From Bacteroidota bacterium (lineage in GTDB: Bacteria > Bacteroidota > Bacteroidia > Flavobacteriales_F > PHOS-HE28), in NCBI GenBank assembly GCA_023430325.1, contig JAEZAU010000190.1:1-34509 (forward strand): a DNA stretch of 34,509 nucleotides. Reading direction: 5' to 3'. This document shows positions 22,660 through 30,835 of the stretch, one piece after another (positions within the stretch are counted from its first letter, which is position 1; every line of letters begins with the position of its first letter). The position numbers were made by a program, and so were the translations under genes. The notes under the pieces were generated by a model. The model had not been told where the DNA came from. It worked only from the letters and a program-made list of their open reading frames with translations, and ran no database searches.

Positions 22660-24603
22660 ATGAACATAAAGGTCACCCTTCCGGACGGAACTGTCCGGGA
22701 ATATCAACAAGGAGCCACCGCCCTGGATGTCGCAAAGAGCATCAGCGAAGGCCTTGCCCGCAACGTTCTATCGGCCAAAGTGAACGGCCAAGTGGTGGAT
22801 GCTACACGCCCGCTGCCCGGCGACTGCACCCTGCAACTGCTCACCTGGAACGATGCTGATGGGAAGAACACCATGTGGCACAGCAGCGCTCACCTGATGG
22901 CAGAAGCGTTGGAAGCCCTTTACCCAGGCGTGAAATTCGGGATCGGTCCGCCGATCGAGAACGGGTTCTACTACGATGTTGACTTGGGCGACCGATCGAT
23001 CGGTGAAGGTGAATTCGCTGCGATCGAGACCAAAATGAAGGAGCTGGCCGGCCGCAAGAGCACCTACGAGCGCAAGGAAGTGCCGAAGGCTGAAGCGATC
23101 GCGTACTTCAAGGAAAAGGGCGATGAGTATAAGCTCGAACTGCTGGAAGGGCTGAACGATGGCGAGATCACTTTCTACACGCAGGGCAATTTCACCGATC
23201 TGTGCCGCGGTCCGCACATCCCGGACACATCCTTCATAAAGGCAGCAAAGATCATGAGCGTGGCCGGGGCTTACTGGCGCGGCGATGAGAAGCGCAAGCA
23301 GCTCACCCGGCTCTACGGCATCACCTTCCCGAAACAGAAGGAGCTGGACGAGTACCTGGTGCTTCTGGAAGAGGCCAAAAAGCGCGATCACCGGAAGATC
23401 GGCAAGGAGCTCGATCTGTTCACCTTCAGTGAGAAGGTAGGTCCGGGCCTGCCGCTCTGGTTGCCGAAAGGCGCTGCGTTGCGTGAGCGGCTGATCAGCT
23501 TCATGAAGACCGCGCAGGAAAAGGCCGGTTACGTGCAGGTGGCCACGCCACACATAGCGCACAAGGACCTGTACGTCACCAGCGGTCACTACGAGAAGTA
23601 CGGAAAGGACAGTTTTCAAGCTATCCATACCCCGAACGAGGGCGAGGAATTCCTGCTGAAGCCGATGAACTGCCCGCACCATTGCGAGATATTCAAGAGC
23701 CGGCCGCGCAGCTACAAGGACCTACCGATCCGTTATGCGGAATTCGGCACCGTTTACCGCTACGAACAGAGCGGTGAACTGCACGGGTTGACACGTGTTC
23801 GTGGCTTTACGCAGGATGATGCCCACCTCTTCTGCCGCCCCGATCAGGTGAAGGAAGAGTTCATCAAGGTGATCGACCTGGTCCTTAAGGTCTTCAAGGC
23901 CTTGGACCTGAACGAGTACGAGGCCCAGATCAGTTTGCGTGACAAAGAGGATCGCGCCAAGTACATCGGCAGCGAAGAGAATTGGGAGAAGGCCGAACAG
24001 GCGATCATTGATGCGGCCGCTGACAAAGGCTTGAAGACCTTCATCGAGTACGGCGAAGCGGCATTCTACGGCCCGAAACTCGACTTCATGGTGAAGGATG
24101 CGTTGGGCCGCCGCTGGCAGTTGGGCACGATCCAAGTGGACTACAATCTGCCGGAACGTTTCGAACTGGAATATGTCGGCAGCGACAACGCGAAACACCG
24201 GCCAGTGATGATCCACCGGGCACCTTTTGGAAGCCTCGAAAGGTTCGTTGCCGTCGTGATAGAACACACTGCAGGAAGGTTCCCCCTCTGGCTCACCCCG
24301 GAGCAGGCCATCCTTCTGCCGATCAGCGACAAATACATCGAAGTGGCCAACAATGTCGCCGAAGTGCTCAAGAATTCCGATATTCGCGCCTCCGTTGACG
24401 AAAGGAGCGAGAAAATAGGCCGCAAGATCCGCGATGCGGAGATGGCCAAATTCCCGTTCATGCTCATCATCGGTGAGAAAGAAGCCGCTGAAGGCACCGT
24501 TTCCGTAAGGGAACATGGCAAGGGAGACCTTGGCACCATGAACCCGCCACAGTTCGCCGCGTTGGTGAACGATCGGATAGCGGAGCTTTTGGGCGGCTTA
24601 TGA
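22660..24603 (+). CDS. thrS: Threonyl-tRNA synthetase
   Basis: Charges tRNA-Thr with threonine. The 647-residue class II synthetase has all domains in order: TGS (residues 1-62), editing domain with HSSAHLMAEAL (His74 and His78, the HxxxH zinc/editing motif) and CRGPHIPDTSF, the catalytic core with motif 2 region FLLKPMNCPHHCEIF (zinc-binding Cys) and YRYEQSGELHGLTRVRGFTQDDAHLFC, motif 3 (MIHRAPFGSLERFVAVVIEH), and a C-terminal anticodon-binding domain ending LLGGL. It starts the thrS-infC-rpmI-rplT group, with 33 bases to infC. Complete. Confidence 0.98.
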   Translation: MNIKVTLPDGTVREYQQGATALDVAKSISEGLARNVLSAKVNGQVVDATRPLPGDCTLQLLTWNDADGKNTMWHSSAHLMAEALEALYPGVKFGIGPPIENGFYYDVDLGDRSIGEGEFAAIETKMKELAGRKSTYERKEVPKAEAIAYFKEKGDEYKLELLEGLNDGEITFYTQGNFTDLCRGPHIPDTSFIKAAKIMSVAGAYWRGDEKRKQLTRLYGITFPKQKELDEYLVLLEEAKKRDHRKIGKELDLFTFSEKVGPGLPLWLPKGAALRERLISFMKTAQEKAGYVQVATPHIAHKDLYVTSGHYEKYGKDSFQAIHTPNEGEEFLLKPMNCPHHCEIFKSRPRSYKDLPIRYAEFGTVYRYEQSGELHGLTRVRGFTQDDAHLFCRPDQVKEEFIKVIDLVLKVFKALDLNEYEAQISLRDKEDRAKYIGSEENWEKAEQAIIDAAADKGLKTFIEYGEAAFYGPKLDFMVKDALGRRWQLGTIQVDYNLPERFELEYVGSDNAKHRPVMIHRAPFGSLERFVAVVIEHTAGRFPLWLTPEQAILLPISDKYIEVANNVAEVLKNSDIRASVDERSEKIGRKIRDAEMAKFPFMLIIGEKEAAEGTVSVREHGKGDLGTMNPPQFAALVNDRIAELLGGL

Positions 24604-24636
24604 AGTGTAACGATAAGTAGAACGAACAAACAGTAA

Positions 24637-25233
24637 GTGGCAGGTCCTCCGTTCAATCGTCCTAGTGGTCCACGCCCCGGTGGTGGTGGCCGACGTCCTT
24701 TCCGCGGTCGTGTGATCAAGGAAGATCCCCACCGGATCAACAACAAGATCTATGGTGTGAACGAGGTGCGCGTGGTGGGTGAGAACATCGAACAAGGCGT
24801 ATATCCGTTCAGCCAGGCGTTGCGCATGGCCGAAGACCTGGGACTGGACCTGGTGGAGATCAGCCCAACGGCAGTGCCGCCGGTGTGCAGGATCACCGAT
24901 TACAAGAAGTTCCTCTACGATCTGAAGAAGAAGCAGAAGGAGATCAAGGCCAAGGCGCAGACCGTGGAATTGAAGGAGATCCGCTTCGGGCCGAACACCG
25001 ATGAACATGATCTGATGTTCAAGACCAAGCATGCCCGGAAATTCCTGGAGGAAGGTCACAAGGTGAAGGCCTTCGTGTTCTTCCGCGGAAGGAGCATCGT
25101 GTTCAAGGAGCGTGGAGAGATCCTGTTGCTGAAGTTCGCACAGGAATTGGAGGATGTAGGGTTGGTGGAGAGCATGCCGAAGCTGGAAGGCAAACGCATG
25201 ATCATGTTCATGATCCCGAAGAAGAAGAAATGA
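24637..25233 (+). CDS. infC: Translation initiation factor IF-3
   Basis: Binds the 30S subunit, blocks premature 50S joining and checks start codon and initiator tRNA. The 198-residue protein has a basic, Gly/Arg/Pro-rich N-terminal extension (PSGPRPGGGGRRPFRGR, residues 9-25), then the N-domain with INNKIYGVNEVRVVG, PFSQALRMAEDLGLDLVEISPTAVPPVCRITDYKKFLYDLKKKQKE, and the C-domain (KEIRFGPNTDEHDLMFKTKHARKFLEEGHKVKAFVFFRGR). The start codon is GTG: the preceding codon in frame is TAA, and no other Met occurs before residue 64, so GTG 24637 is the only sensible start. A rare start is notable because IF-3 autoregulates through a rare start codon in E. coli. Confidence 0.97.
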   Translation: MAGPPFNRPSGPRPGGGGRRPFRGRVIKEDPHRINNKIYGVNEVRVVGENIEQGVYPFSQALRMAEDLGLDLVEISPTAVPPVCRITDYKKFLYDLKKKQKEIKAKAQTVELKEIRFGPNTDEHDLMFKTKHARKFLEEGHKVKAFVFFRGRSIVFKERGEILLLKFAQELEDVGLVESMPKLEGKRMIMFMIPKKKK

Positions 25234-25240
25234 TAGAGGA

Positions 25241-25256
25241 TCGATCCATGGATCGA
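25241..25256. repeat. Perfect 16-bp palindrome between infC and rpmI
   Basis: TCGATCCATGGATCGA is identical on both strands. In RNA it would give a 6-bp stem with a CAUG tetraloop, 38 bases before the rpmI start. It could be a protein-binding site, an RNA hairpin controlling L35/L20, or chance in a GATC-rich genome. Confidence 0.5.
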
Positions 25257-25294
25257 CACAGGAAAGGAAAGAAGTCCATTAAGAAGAAGAGGCC

Positions 25295-25486
25295 ATGCCA
25301 AAGATGAAGACCAAGTCCGGCGCCAAAAAGCGGTTCAAGCTTACGGGTACCGGCAAGATCAAACGCAAACATGCGTTCAAGAACCACATCCTCACCAAGA
25401 AGGAGACCAAGCGCAAGCGCAACCTCCAGAAGATGGGCCTCGTCCACAAAGCGGATGAGAAGAACATCCTCGAACTCCTGAAGTGA
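25295..25486 (+). CDS. rpmI: 50S ribosomal protein L35
   Basis: A very basic 63-residue ribosomal protein. It has the standard PKMKTKSGAKKRFKLTGTGKIKRKHAFKNHILTKKETKRKRNL, ending LELLK. Length matches the family (about 65). It lies 61 bases after infC and 128 before rplT, in the conserved order. Probably regulated with L20. Confidence 0.98.
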   Translation: MPKMKTKSGAKKRFKLTGTGKIKRKHAFKNHILTKKETKRKRNLQKMGLVHKADEKNILELLK

Positions 25487-25614
25487 TGATGCAGCCGCTC
25501 CCGAGCTCCATCGGGAGACCCGAAGCCACCGGGGATAACAGGTAGCGTTGACCAGGACGTGCAGCACCAAAGACCGGCCCAAGCCGACGCTCACGCCCAA
25601 AAACGAGAAGTACG
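25487..25614 (+). promoter_or_regulatory. rpmI-rplT spacer with hairpins
   Basis: This 128-base spacer is longer than the usual gap between these two genes. It has a perfect 7-bp hairpin, CTCCCGA-GCTCCA-TCGGGAG (25498-25517), followed by a weaker CCCG...CGGG pair near 25519-25534, and no ORF. L20 represses its own operon through a leader RNA in other bacteria, so this could be its target here; that is inference. Confidence 0.35.
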
Positions 25615-25959
25615 ATGCCACGCAGTAAGAACAAAGTAGCAAGCCGCGCAAGGAGGAAGAAGATCCTTGATATGGCCAAAGGCAGCTTCGGCCGCCGCAA
25701 GAACGTTTACACCGTTGCCAAGAACAGCGTTGAGAAAGGCCTCTCTCACGCCTATGATGGCCGTAAACTGAAGAAGCGCGATTTCCGCTCCTTGTGGATC
25801 CAGAGGATCAATGCCGCCTGTCGCCTCAATGGCACAAGCTACAGCGTATTCATGAACGGTCTGAAGAAGGCCAACATCGACCTGGACCGCAAGGCACTGG
25901 CCGAGATCGCCTTCAATGACGCCGAAGCATTCAAGGCGATCGTTGCCAAGGTGAAATAA
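25615..25959 (+). CDS. rplT: 50S ribosomal protein L20
   Basis: A basic 114-residue assembly-initiating protein of the large subunit. It begins MPRSKNKVASRARRKKILDMAKGSFGRRKNVYTVAKNSVEKGLSHAYDGRKLKKRDFRSLWIQRINAACR, as in the family, with the globular C-terminal part (YSVFMNGLKKANIDLDRKALAEIAFND). Complete and of the usual length. It ends the translation cluster and is followed by a strong terminator. Confidence 0.98.
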   Translation: MPRSKNKVASRARRKKILDMAKGSFGRRKNVYTVAKNSVEKGLSHAYDGRKLKKRDFRSLWIQRINAACRLNGTSYSVFMNGLKKANIDLDRKALAEIAFNDAEAFKAIVAKVK

Positions 25960-25975
25960 GAGCAGGACCAATTAG

Positions 25976-26007
25976 AAAAAAGGGGCCGAATGCGGCCCCT
26001 TTTTTTA
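25976..26007. terminator. Bidirectional terminator between rplT and a lipoprotein gene
   Basis: GGGGCCG-AATG-CGGCCCC (25982-25999) is flanked by an A-run (25976-25981) and a T-run (26000-26007), so it can stop transcription from both sides. It serves rplT and the convergent gene that ends at 26005. Confidence 0.93.
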
Positions 26008-26430
26008 TTCCTTCACATCGTTCTCGCGTAGCCATGTCTCCCAATCATCGCGGCTGCTGCGTGCCTCGGTGCGCAGGTTTATCCAGTTGTCCTCCGGCGA
26101 AGTGTTAAGGTCAACATACGTACGGTCAAGTCGCTCGAGGCCTTGTGCGAGTGTTGCAGCCCGCGATGTATTCCGTTCGCGCTCATCTGCCGTAAGAGAG
26201 CCATCATTCAATCGTGCACGTACCGCGTCCAGTTCGCGCGTGAGCCGATCGCGCATGCGTTGAAGATCGTCCAAGGTCTCGCGCCGCTCATCAGCAACAC
26301 TGCGATCGGCATCGATGTCCACTTCAACTCGATCGGCATTGTTCATGTCCACATCACCATCGTCGCTATCACAACTGCTCAGCACGATCGGAACGATCGC
26401 GAGTATCAAAAAATGTTTGGGGATATTCAT
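26005..26430 (-). CDS. Small coiled-coil lipoprotein of unknown function
   Basis: A 141-residue exported protein, no recognised family. It has a signal peptide with lipobox (VPIVLSSC), an acidic linker (DSDDGDVDMNNADRVEVDIDADRS), then a heptad-like helical region (ERRETLDDLQRMRDRLTRELDAVRARLNDGSLTADERERNTSRAATLAQGLERLDRTYVDL) that should form a coiled coil, and a C-terminal aromatic motif (DDWETWLREND). It may be a periplasmic or surface lipoprotein. An in-frame ATG at 26442 would add four residues. A TATATTCG box 29 bases upstream of the longer start may be its promoter. The gene converges on rplT. Confidence 0.75.
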   Translation of the reverse strand: MNIPKHFLILAIVPIVLSSCDSDDGDVDMNNADRVEVDIDADRSVADERRETLDDLQRMRDRLTRELDAVRARLNDGSLTADERERNTSRAATLAQGLERLDRTYVDLNTSPEDNWINLRTEARSSRDDWETWLRENDVKE

Positions 26431-26470
26431 GGTCAGGATCATGTGGGTGAATGCATCCGCTTACATGACT

Positions 26471-26478
26471 CGAATATA
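26471..26478 (-). promoter_or_regulatory. -7 promoter box of the coiled-coil lipoprotein gene
   Basis: TATATTCG on the minus strand matches TAnnTTTG with one change and lies about 28-40 bases before the candidate ATGs. Confidence 0.5.
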
Positions 26479-26562
26479 GTGTGATGTCGATCGCTTGATG
26501 GCTCCGGAACTTGTGTTCAACTCAACATTGCATGGGACGATGATCATGGTGATACCCAGAGT

Positions 26563-26570
26563 TACTTTCG
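26563..26570 (+). promoter_or_regulatory. -7 promoter box of endonuclease I
   Basis: TACTTTCG ends seven bases before the ATG at 26578, leaving only a few leader bases at most. Confidence 0.5.
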
Positions 26571-26577
26571 CGACAGG

Positions 26578-27600
26578 ATGCGTATTCTCCCATTGCCATT
26601 GCTATTGCTGGTATTCCCGGCCCATGCACAACCTCCAGCAGGCTACTATGATCCCGCGGAAGGTCTTTCCGGAGAAGCACTGCGACAAGCGTTGTATTCG
26701 ATCATCAGTGACCATACTGTGATCCAGAACAATCAATTGTGGCAGGCGTTCGCCATTACCGATCAGAAGCCTGATGGCACCGTGTGGGACATCTATTCAG
26801 ATCTGCCATCCGGCACTCCGCCATATGTTTTCGAGTTCGTGGAGGATCAATGCGGCACGTATAACAGTGAGAGCGATTGCTTCAATCGGGAACACTCCTT
26901 CCCTCAGAGTTGGTTCAATGATGCAGCGCCCATGTCCACGGACCTGTTCCATATCTATCCGACGGACGCCTGGGTGAACCAGCAACGAGGCAACCTGCCA
27001 TATGGCACCGTTTCCAATGCCGGTTGGACAAGCCAGAATGGAAGCAAGCGTGGCGAATGCAGCTGGCCAGGATGCAGCGGTACCGTTTTCGAACCCATAA
27101 ACGCGTACAAGGGAGATCTTGCGCGCAGCTATTTCTATATGCTCACGCGTTACCTGCCGGAGCTTTCATCATGGAACACTCCGATGATGCAGGGCGCCGA
27201 CTTTTCCGGATGGGCTGAAAGTCTTCTGCTTGCGTGGCATGTTGCCGATCCTGTGAGCGAAAAAGAGATCGATCGTAACAATGCTGTCTTCGGTCTTCAG
27301 GAAAATCGGAACCCGTTCATAGATCGGCCCGAATGGGCACATTACGTCTGGGGGCCTACAGCATCGATCGGCACATCCCGCTTCACCGATCTGAGGATCT
27401 GGTATTCAGAGGGAGCGATCAATTTCACACAGGCGGATATAGTCTTTCAATACGTCACTATAACCGATGCTACAGGTCGTATTTTGTTGAATGACAATAT
27501 CCGTTCGAGAACATCGATCCCCGTCGATCTGCCGGAAGGCATTTATCTGGCCCGATTCCGATCGGGTGATCGGCAGCAAGTGCTCCGGTTCGTCCGCTGA
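26578..27600 (+). CDS. Secreted endonuclease I with T9SS-type tail
   Basis: A 340-residue extracellular nuclease of the endonuclease I (EndA/NucM) family. Signal peptide at residues 1-18 (LVFPAHAQ). The catalytic region has CFNREHSFPQSWF, where His106 is the probable general base, and DLFHIYPTD shortly after; cysteines (QCGTYNSESDC, GECSWPGC) probably form disulfides. The last 80 residues (VTITDATGRILLNDN... IPVDLPEGIYLARFRSGDRQQVLRFVR) are like a T9SS type A sorting domain, so the enzyme should be exported to the surface or medium. It probably degrades extracellular DNA for nutrients. It ends flush with the convergent flavoprotein gene. Confidence 0.92.
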   Translation: MRILPLPLLLLVFPAHAQPPAGYYDPAEGLSGEALRQALYSIISDHTVIQNNQLWQAFAITDQKPDGTVWDIYSDLPSGTPPYVFEFVEDQCGTYNSESDCFNREHSFPQSWFNDAAPMSTDLFHIYPTDAWVNQQRGNLPYGTVSNAGWTSQNGSKRGECSWPGCSGTVFEPINAYKGDLARSYFYMLTRYLPELSSWNTPMMQGADFSGWAESLLLAWHVADPVSEKEIDRNNAVFGLQENRNPFIDRPEWAHYVWGPTASIGTSRFTDLRIWYSEGAINFTQADIVFQYVTITDATGRILLNDNIRSRTSIPVDLPEGIYLARFRSGDRQQVLRFVR

Positions 27601-28809
27601 TCAACGAAGCTTTCCGGCAATGTGACCTGTGGTCCATGCAGCCTGGAAGTTGAACCCGCCTGTAATGCCATCGATGTCCATGACTTCACCGGCGAAGTAC
27701 ATTCCGGGTACTTTTCTGCTCTGCATGGTAAAGGGATCCACATCATCAAGGGAGACACCACCGGCGGTGACGAATTCCTCCTTGAAGGTCGTCTTGCCTT
27801 GCACTTCATAACGGTCGTTCGTCAACAGATCGATCAAACGGTCCCTGTCCTTTCGGCCCACCTCAGCAAGCTTCTTCTCCAGGGGAATGCCGGCTTTCAT
27901 CACCAGGAACTGCCAGAGTCGTTTTGGGAGGCCGAAGAGATCGAGGTTGATCATCTGCTTTCTACCGGAGACCGGTTCCTCCTGCTTGAACATCTTGCGG
28001 ATCTCATCCTCGCTCCTTCCGCCAAGCCAGTTCAATTGAAGGGTGAACAAGTAGTTCTTCAAATGGACCATGCGGGCACCCCAGGCGCTCAACTTAAGGA
28101 TCGCAGGGCCGCTCATTCCCCAATGGGTGATCAACACTGGCCCATGGATCTCCAGGTCCGTTCCGATGATGCGTGCGCGAACGGGATCGGCCACAATGCC
28201 CATCAACTCGCGGATCGGTTCGCCGGGCATATTGAACGTGAAGAGCGATGGGACAGGCGGTATGATCGCATGACCCAGCTCCGCCAGCCATTCAAATGAC
28301 TCCGGTCGGGGATCGCCTCCAGTGGCGATGATCACCTTATCGGTCAAGATGGCAACACCGGTCGAAGTCTTCATCTTGAACTTGCGCCCATCAGCTTCGA
28401 TCGCAATGATGTTCGATCGGTCCTCGATCCGGATCGCGGCTTCGCTGGCAGCCCCTATCAGACGATCGATGATGGTCTCGGAGCGATCGGTGGTCGGGAA
28501 CATACGGCCATCGGCTTCGGTCTTGAACTGTACTCCCCTGCGCTCGAACCAGGCGATCGTATCCCTTACGCTGAATTGCTCGAACGCCTTTCGCAGGAAC
28601 GGCCCACCACGCGGATAGTGTTTCGAGAGTTTCCGAATTTCGAAGCAATGATGTGTCACATTGCATCTGCCGCCACCGCTGATGCGAACCTTGTTCAGGA
28701 GCTTGCCGCCCTTCTCATGAATGGTGACCTCCGCCTCTGGATGGTGTTCCTTTACGCTGATGGCAGCGAAGAAACCTGCCGCGCCACCACCGATCACTGC
28801 GACTTTCAC
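27601..28809 (-). CDS. NAD(P)/FAD-dependent oxidoreductase, HI0933/YhiN type
   Basis: A 402-residue flavoprotein. The N-terminus is the FAD dinucleotide-binding motif VAVIGGGAAGFFAAISVKEHHPEAEVTIHEKG, followed by KLLNKVRISGGGRCNVTHH, the hallmark of the family, with TDKVIIATGGDPRPES in the middle and EFVTAGGVSLDDVDPFTMQSRKVPGMYFAGEVMDIDGITGGFNFQAAWTTGHIAG near the end. Homologues (BaiN, RdsA) reduce steroid or other small substrates; the substrate here is unknown. The start codon is GTG, at 28809. It lies 25 bases after the secreted hydrolase gene and its stop is directly adjacent to that of endonuclease I. Confidence 0.94.
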   Translation of the reverse strand: MKVAVIGGGAAGFFAAISVKEHHPEAEVTIHEKGGKLLNKVRISGGGRCNVTHHCFEIRKLSKHYPRGGPFLRKAFEQFSVRDTIAWFERRGVQFKTEADGRMFPTTDRSETIIDRLIGAASEAAIRIEDRSNIIAIEADGRKFKMKTSTGVAILTDKVIIATGGDPRPESFEWLAELGHAIIPPVPSLFTFNMPGEPIRELMGIVADPVRARIIGTDLEIHGPVLITHWGMSGPAILKLSAWGARMVHLKNYLFTLQLNWLGGRSEDEIRKMFKQEEPVSGRKQMINLDLFGLPKRLWQFLVMKAGIPLEKKLAEVGRKDRDRLIDLLTNDRYEVQGKTTFKEEFVTAGGVSLDDVDPFTMQSRKVPGMYFAGEVMDIDGITGGFNFQAAWTTGHIAGKLR

Positions 28810-28834
28810 GTCTTGATCTCTAGGTTTGAACGGG

Positions 28835-30046
28835 TCACTTCAAGATGACGAATCTCGCCGTAAGGTTCTCGCTGGTCCGCAACAGATAGGTCCCATTCGC
28901 AAGAGCTCCCACATCGATCATGTTCTTCCCTGTACTCAACCTCATTGAGGTCAACGATCTGCCTTCCATATCGAACAAGTGAGCGGTGGTCGTATGTTCA
29001 GTGAGGACAAAGATCCTATCCGCAGCCAATGATGGGAATACCTGCAATGGCTTTATTTCCAGATCGGACTCTTCCACCTCGGATACGATCATACCGCAAT
29101 AGGCATCCTCTTCACAAACGAGCGCTGCATTGAATTCTACAACATGATCCAGCGCACCGAATGGATCGGTAAGCAGATAACCGACATGTGTGCCGGCGAT
29201 GTAGGTAAGGAGGCAATGTTCGATCCCGGCATTCTCCATCCGCAGGTGAATGTCATGAGATCCCGAAGCCATCAGACCTGCCGGAATACCGTTCACAGTG
29301 ACAGGAGCGGTGAGGTACGGTACTATCGGATCGCCGTTCTCATGAACGCTTACCAAAGGCGGATCTCCCGCATCGATCCACGAAGTATCTGCGATGGCAC
29401 CGCTGTAATTGAAGCAACCGAGAACGGAACTGGAATAACCTTCATTGCCGCTATTGCCTTCCACACCACCGATCTGTTCAGCGATGGGTGCGAGCAAATC
29501 CGGCATCTCACCTTCATCATCCAGATAGGTGGCATGCAGTGCCGAGATGGCGCCTGCGGAAACACCTCCGATCAATATGCGGCTGGTGTCTATGCGATAC
29601 GGATCGGCCAGTTCGGCTACCGATCGGCGCAGATATCGGACGCAGGCCTTCATGTCATGAGTTCCACGCATCACTGCTTCCATGGTATTGAATGCGGTAA
29701 TGGTGAACTGGCCAACGCGATAATCAGGCGCAACGGCGACGTAACCCCGCTTGGCGAACTCACGGCAAAGCAATTCAACATCTCCCCGCCCACCAGCAAC
29801 GAAAGATCCTCCGAAGGCGACGATGGCCACCGGCCTGTCATCCAATGGATCGCCCTGCGGTTCATAAACATCCATGTACAGCACCTGCGGTGAGCCGTTC
29901 ACACCGATGTTGCTTCCGAATGGGACGGCCGACGTCTTGACGACATTGCTGAAGATCGGCATGATGTAGCGGCCGCCGGCACAATCCTGCGACATGCCAC
30001 TGACAGCAAATGCGATGGATGACGAAAGTAGAAGAGGCCTTAACAT
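28835..30046 (-). CDS. Secreted alpha/beta hydrolase (esterase-like) with T9SS sorting domain
   Basis: A 403-residue exported carboxylesterase-like hydrolase. Signal peptide to about residue 19 (SGMSQ); oxyanion-hole motif IVAFGGSFVAGGRGD (FGG in place of HGG); nucleophile elbow ILIGGVSAGAISAL with Ser163; probable acid in SVHENGDPIVPY; and His in IAGTHVGYLL. From about residue 320, LQVFPSLAADRIFVLTEHTT... LANGTYLLRTSENLTARFVILK is a T9SS type A C-terminal domain. Extra cysteines (CVRYL, CGMIV) may form disulfides. The frame continues upstream to 30145, but the signal peptide and a TACCTTTC box at 30069-30062 fix the ATG at 30046. The substrate is unknown. Confidence 0.92.
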   Translation of the reverse strand: MLRPLLLSSSIAFAVSGMSQDCAGGRYIMPIFSNVVKTSAVPFGSNIGVNGSPQVLYMDVYEPQGDPLDDRPVAIVAFGGSFVAGGRGDVELLCREFAKRGYVAVAPDYRVGQFTITAFNTMEAVMRGTHDMKACVRYLRRSVAELADPYRIDTSRILIGGVSAGAISALHATYLDDEGEMPDLLAPIAEQIGGVEGNSGNEGYSSSVLGCFNYSGAIADTSWIDAGDPPLVSVHENGDPIVPYLTAPVTVNGIPAGLMASGSHDIHLRMENAGIEHCLLTYIAGTHVGYLLTDPFGALDHVVEFNAALVCEEDAYCGMIVSEVEESDLEIKPLQVFPSLAADRIFVLTEHTTTAHLFDMEGRSLTSMRLSTGKNMIDVGALANGTYLLRTSENLTARFVILK

Positions 30047-30061
30047 GGAACGATCCGATCT

Positions 30062-30069
30062 GAAAGGTA
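30062..30069 (-). promoter_or_regulatory. -7 promoter box of the secreted hydrolase
   Basis: TACCTTTC on the minus strand differs from TAnnTTTG only at the last base and lies 15 bases before the ATG at 30046. Confidence 0.5.
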
Positions 30070-30156
30070 CGACCTCGCGTATGAACCCGCGCCATTCCTG
30101 GGTTGCGCGTTTCTGGCATACAGTTCGCCAAGGCGCATTCACCAAGCATTCGAACC

Positions 30157-30765
30157 ATGAAAAAGCTCATACTTGCGATAGCGCTGATCGGTGCGATCGG
30201 AACAGCGAAGGCTCAATTCCAGGTGAATCCACAATTCGGTATCACCTATCAACAGATGACAGACCCGAACGTTGCGGGACTGGAATACCGTGCGGCAATG
30301 GGATGGCAGTTCGGTGCCGACATGCGCTTTGGTGATCGGATCTATTTCCAGCCAGGTGCATTTTACGGACGTAACGCCACCATGATGAAACAGACTTTCA
30401 GCGATACGCTCTCCGTGGAGGATGATCTGGTGCGCACGAACCTGAAACTTCGCGGAATGGTCGGTTATCGCGTACTGGATACCTATCAGTTCGATATCCG
30501 TGTGGCCATGGGACCCAGCTATGATGTGCTGCTCAGCGTGGACAACAGGCATGATCGGATCGCGTACGACCGTGGAGACTTCCGCAATGGTTCATTGAAC
30601 TGGGATGCTTCGATCGGATTCGACATGGGGTATTTCACCTTGGAACCCAGCGCGAGCTTCGGCCTGAGCAAGGTCTTTACTGATGCGCATACCGTGAACG
30701 ACCTTTCCACCAGGTTCATAACCTATGCAGTGACCGTAGGGATCAATCTTGGAAATGATGATTGA
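30157..30765 (+). CDS. Outer-membrane beta-barrel protein (PF13568-like)
   Basis: A 202-residue outer-membrane protein with a signal peptide (MKKLILAIALIGAIGTAKAQ) and then about eight alternating amphipathic strands, e.g. FQVNPQFGITYQQMT, LEYRAAMGWQFGADMRFGDRIYFQPGAFYGRN, FDIRVAMGPSYDVLLS and RFITYAVTVGINLG at the end. It fits the outer-membrane beta-barrel family common in Bacteroidota (OMP_b-brl_2/PorT-like). Function unknown; it need not be PorT itself. The frame is open to 30103, but the signal peptide fixes the ATG at 30157. It is divergent from the hydrolase and shares a terminator with the rhodanese lipoprotein. Confidence 0.87.
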   Translation: MKKLILAIALIGAIGTAKAQFQVNPQFGITYQQMTDPNVAGLEYRAAMGWQFGADMRFGDRIYFQPGAFYGRNATMMKQTFSDTLSVEDDLVRTNLKLRGMVGYRVLDTYQFDIRVAMGPSYDVLLSVDNRHDRIAYDRGDFRNGSLNWDASIGFDMGYFTLEPSASFGLSKVFTDAHTVNDLSTRFITYAVTVGINLGNDD

Positions 30766-30784
30766 TCCTTAAGAAAAGGAGACG

Positions 30785-30812
30785 AAAAAGCCCGGCCAAG
30801 GCCGGGCTTTTT
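30785..30812. terminator. Bidirectional terminator after the beta-barrel gene
   Basis: AGCCCGGCC-AA-GGCCGGGCT with a 5' A-run and a 3' T-run; the innermost pair must open to give a proper loop. It serves the beta-barrel gene on the plus strand and the rhodanese lipoprotein on the minus strand. Confidence 0.9.
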
Positions 30813-30835
30813 CTTTCAGACTTCTTTGGAATGGC

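Noticed and set aside
22768..23682. 304-codon minus-strand open frame
   Set aside because: Antisense to thrS; no motif or plausible start context.
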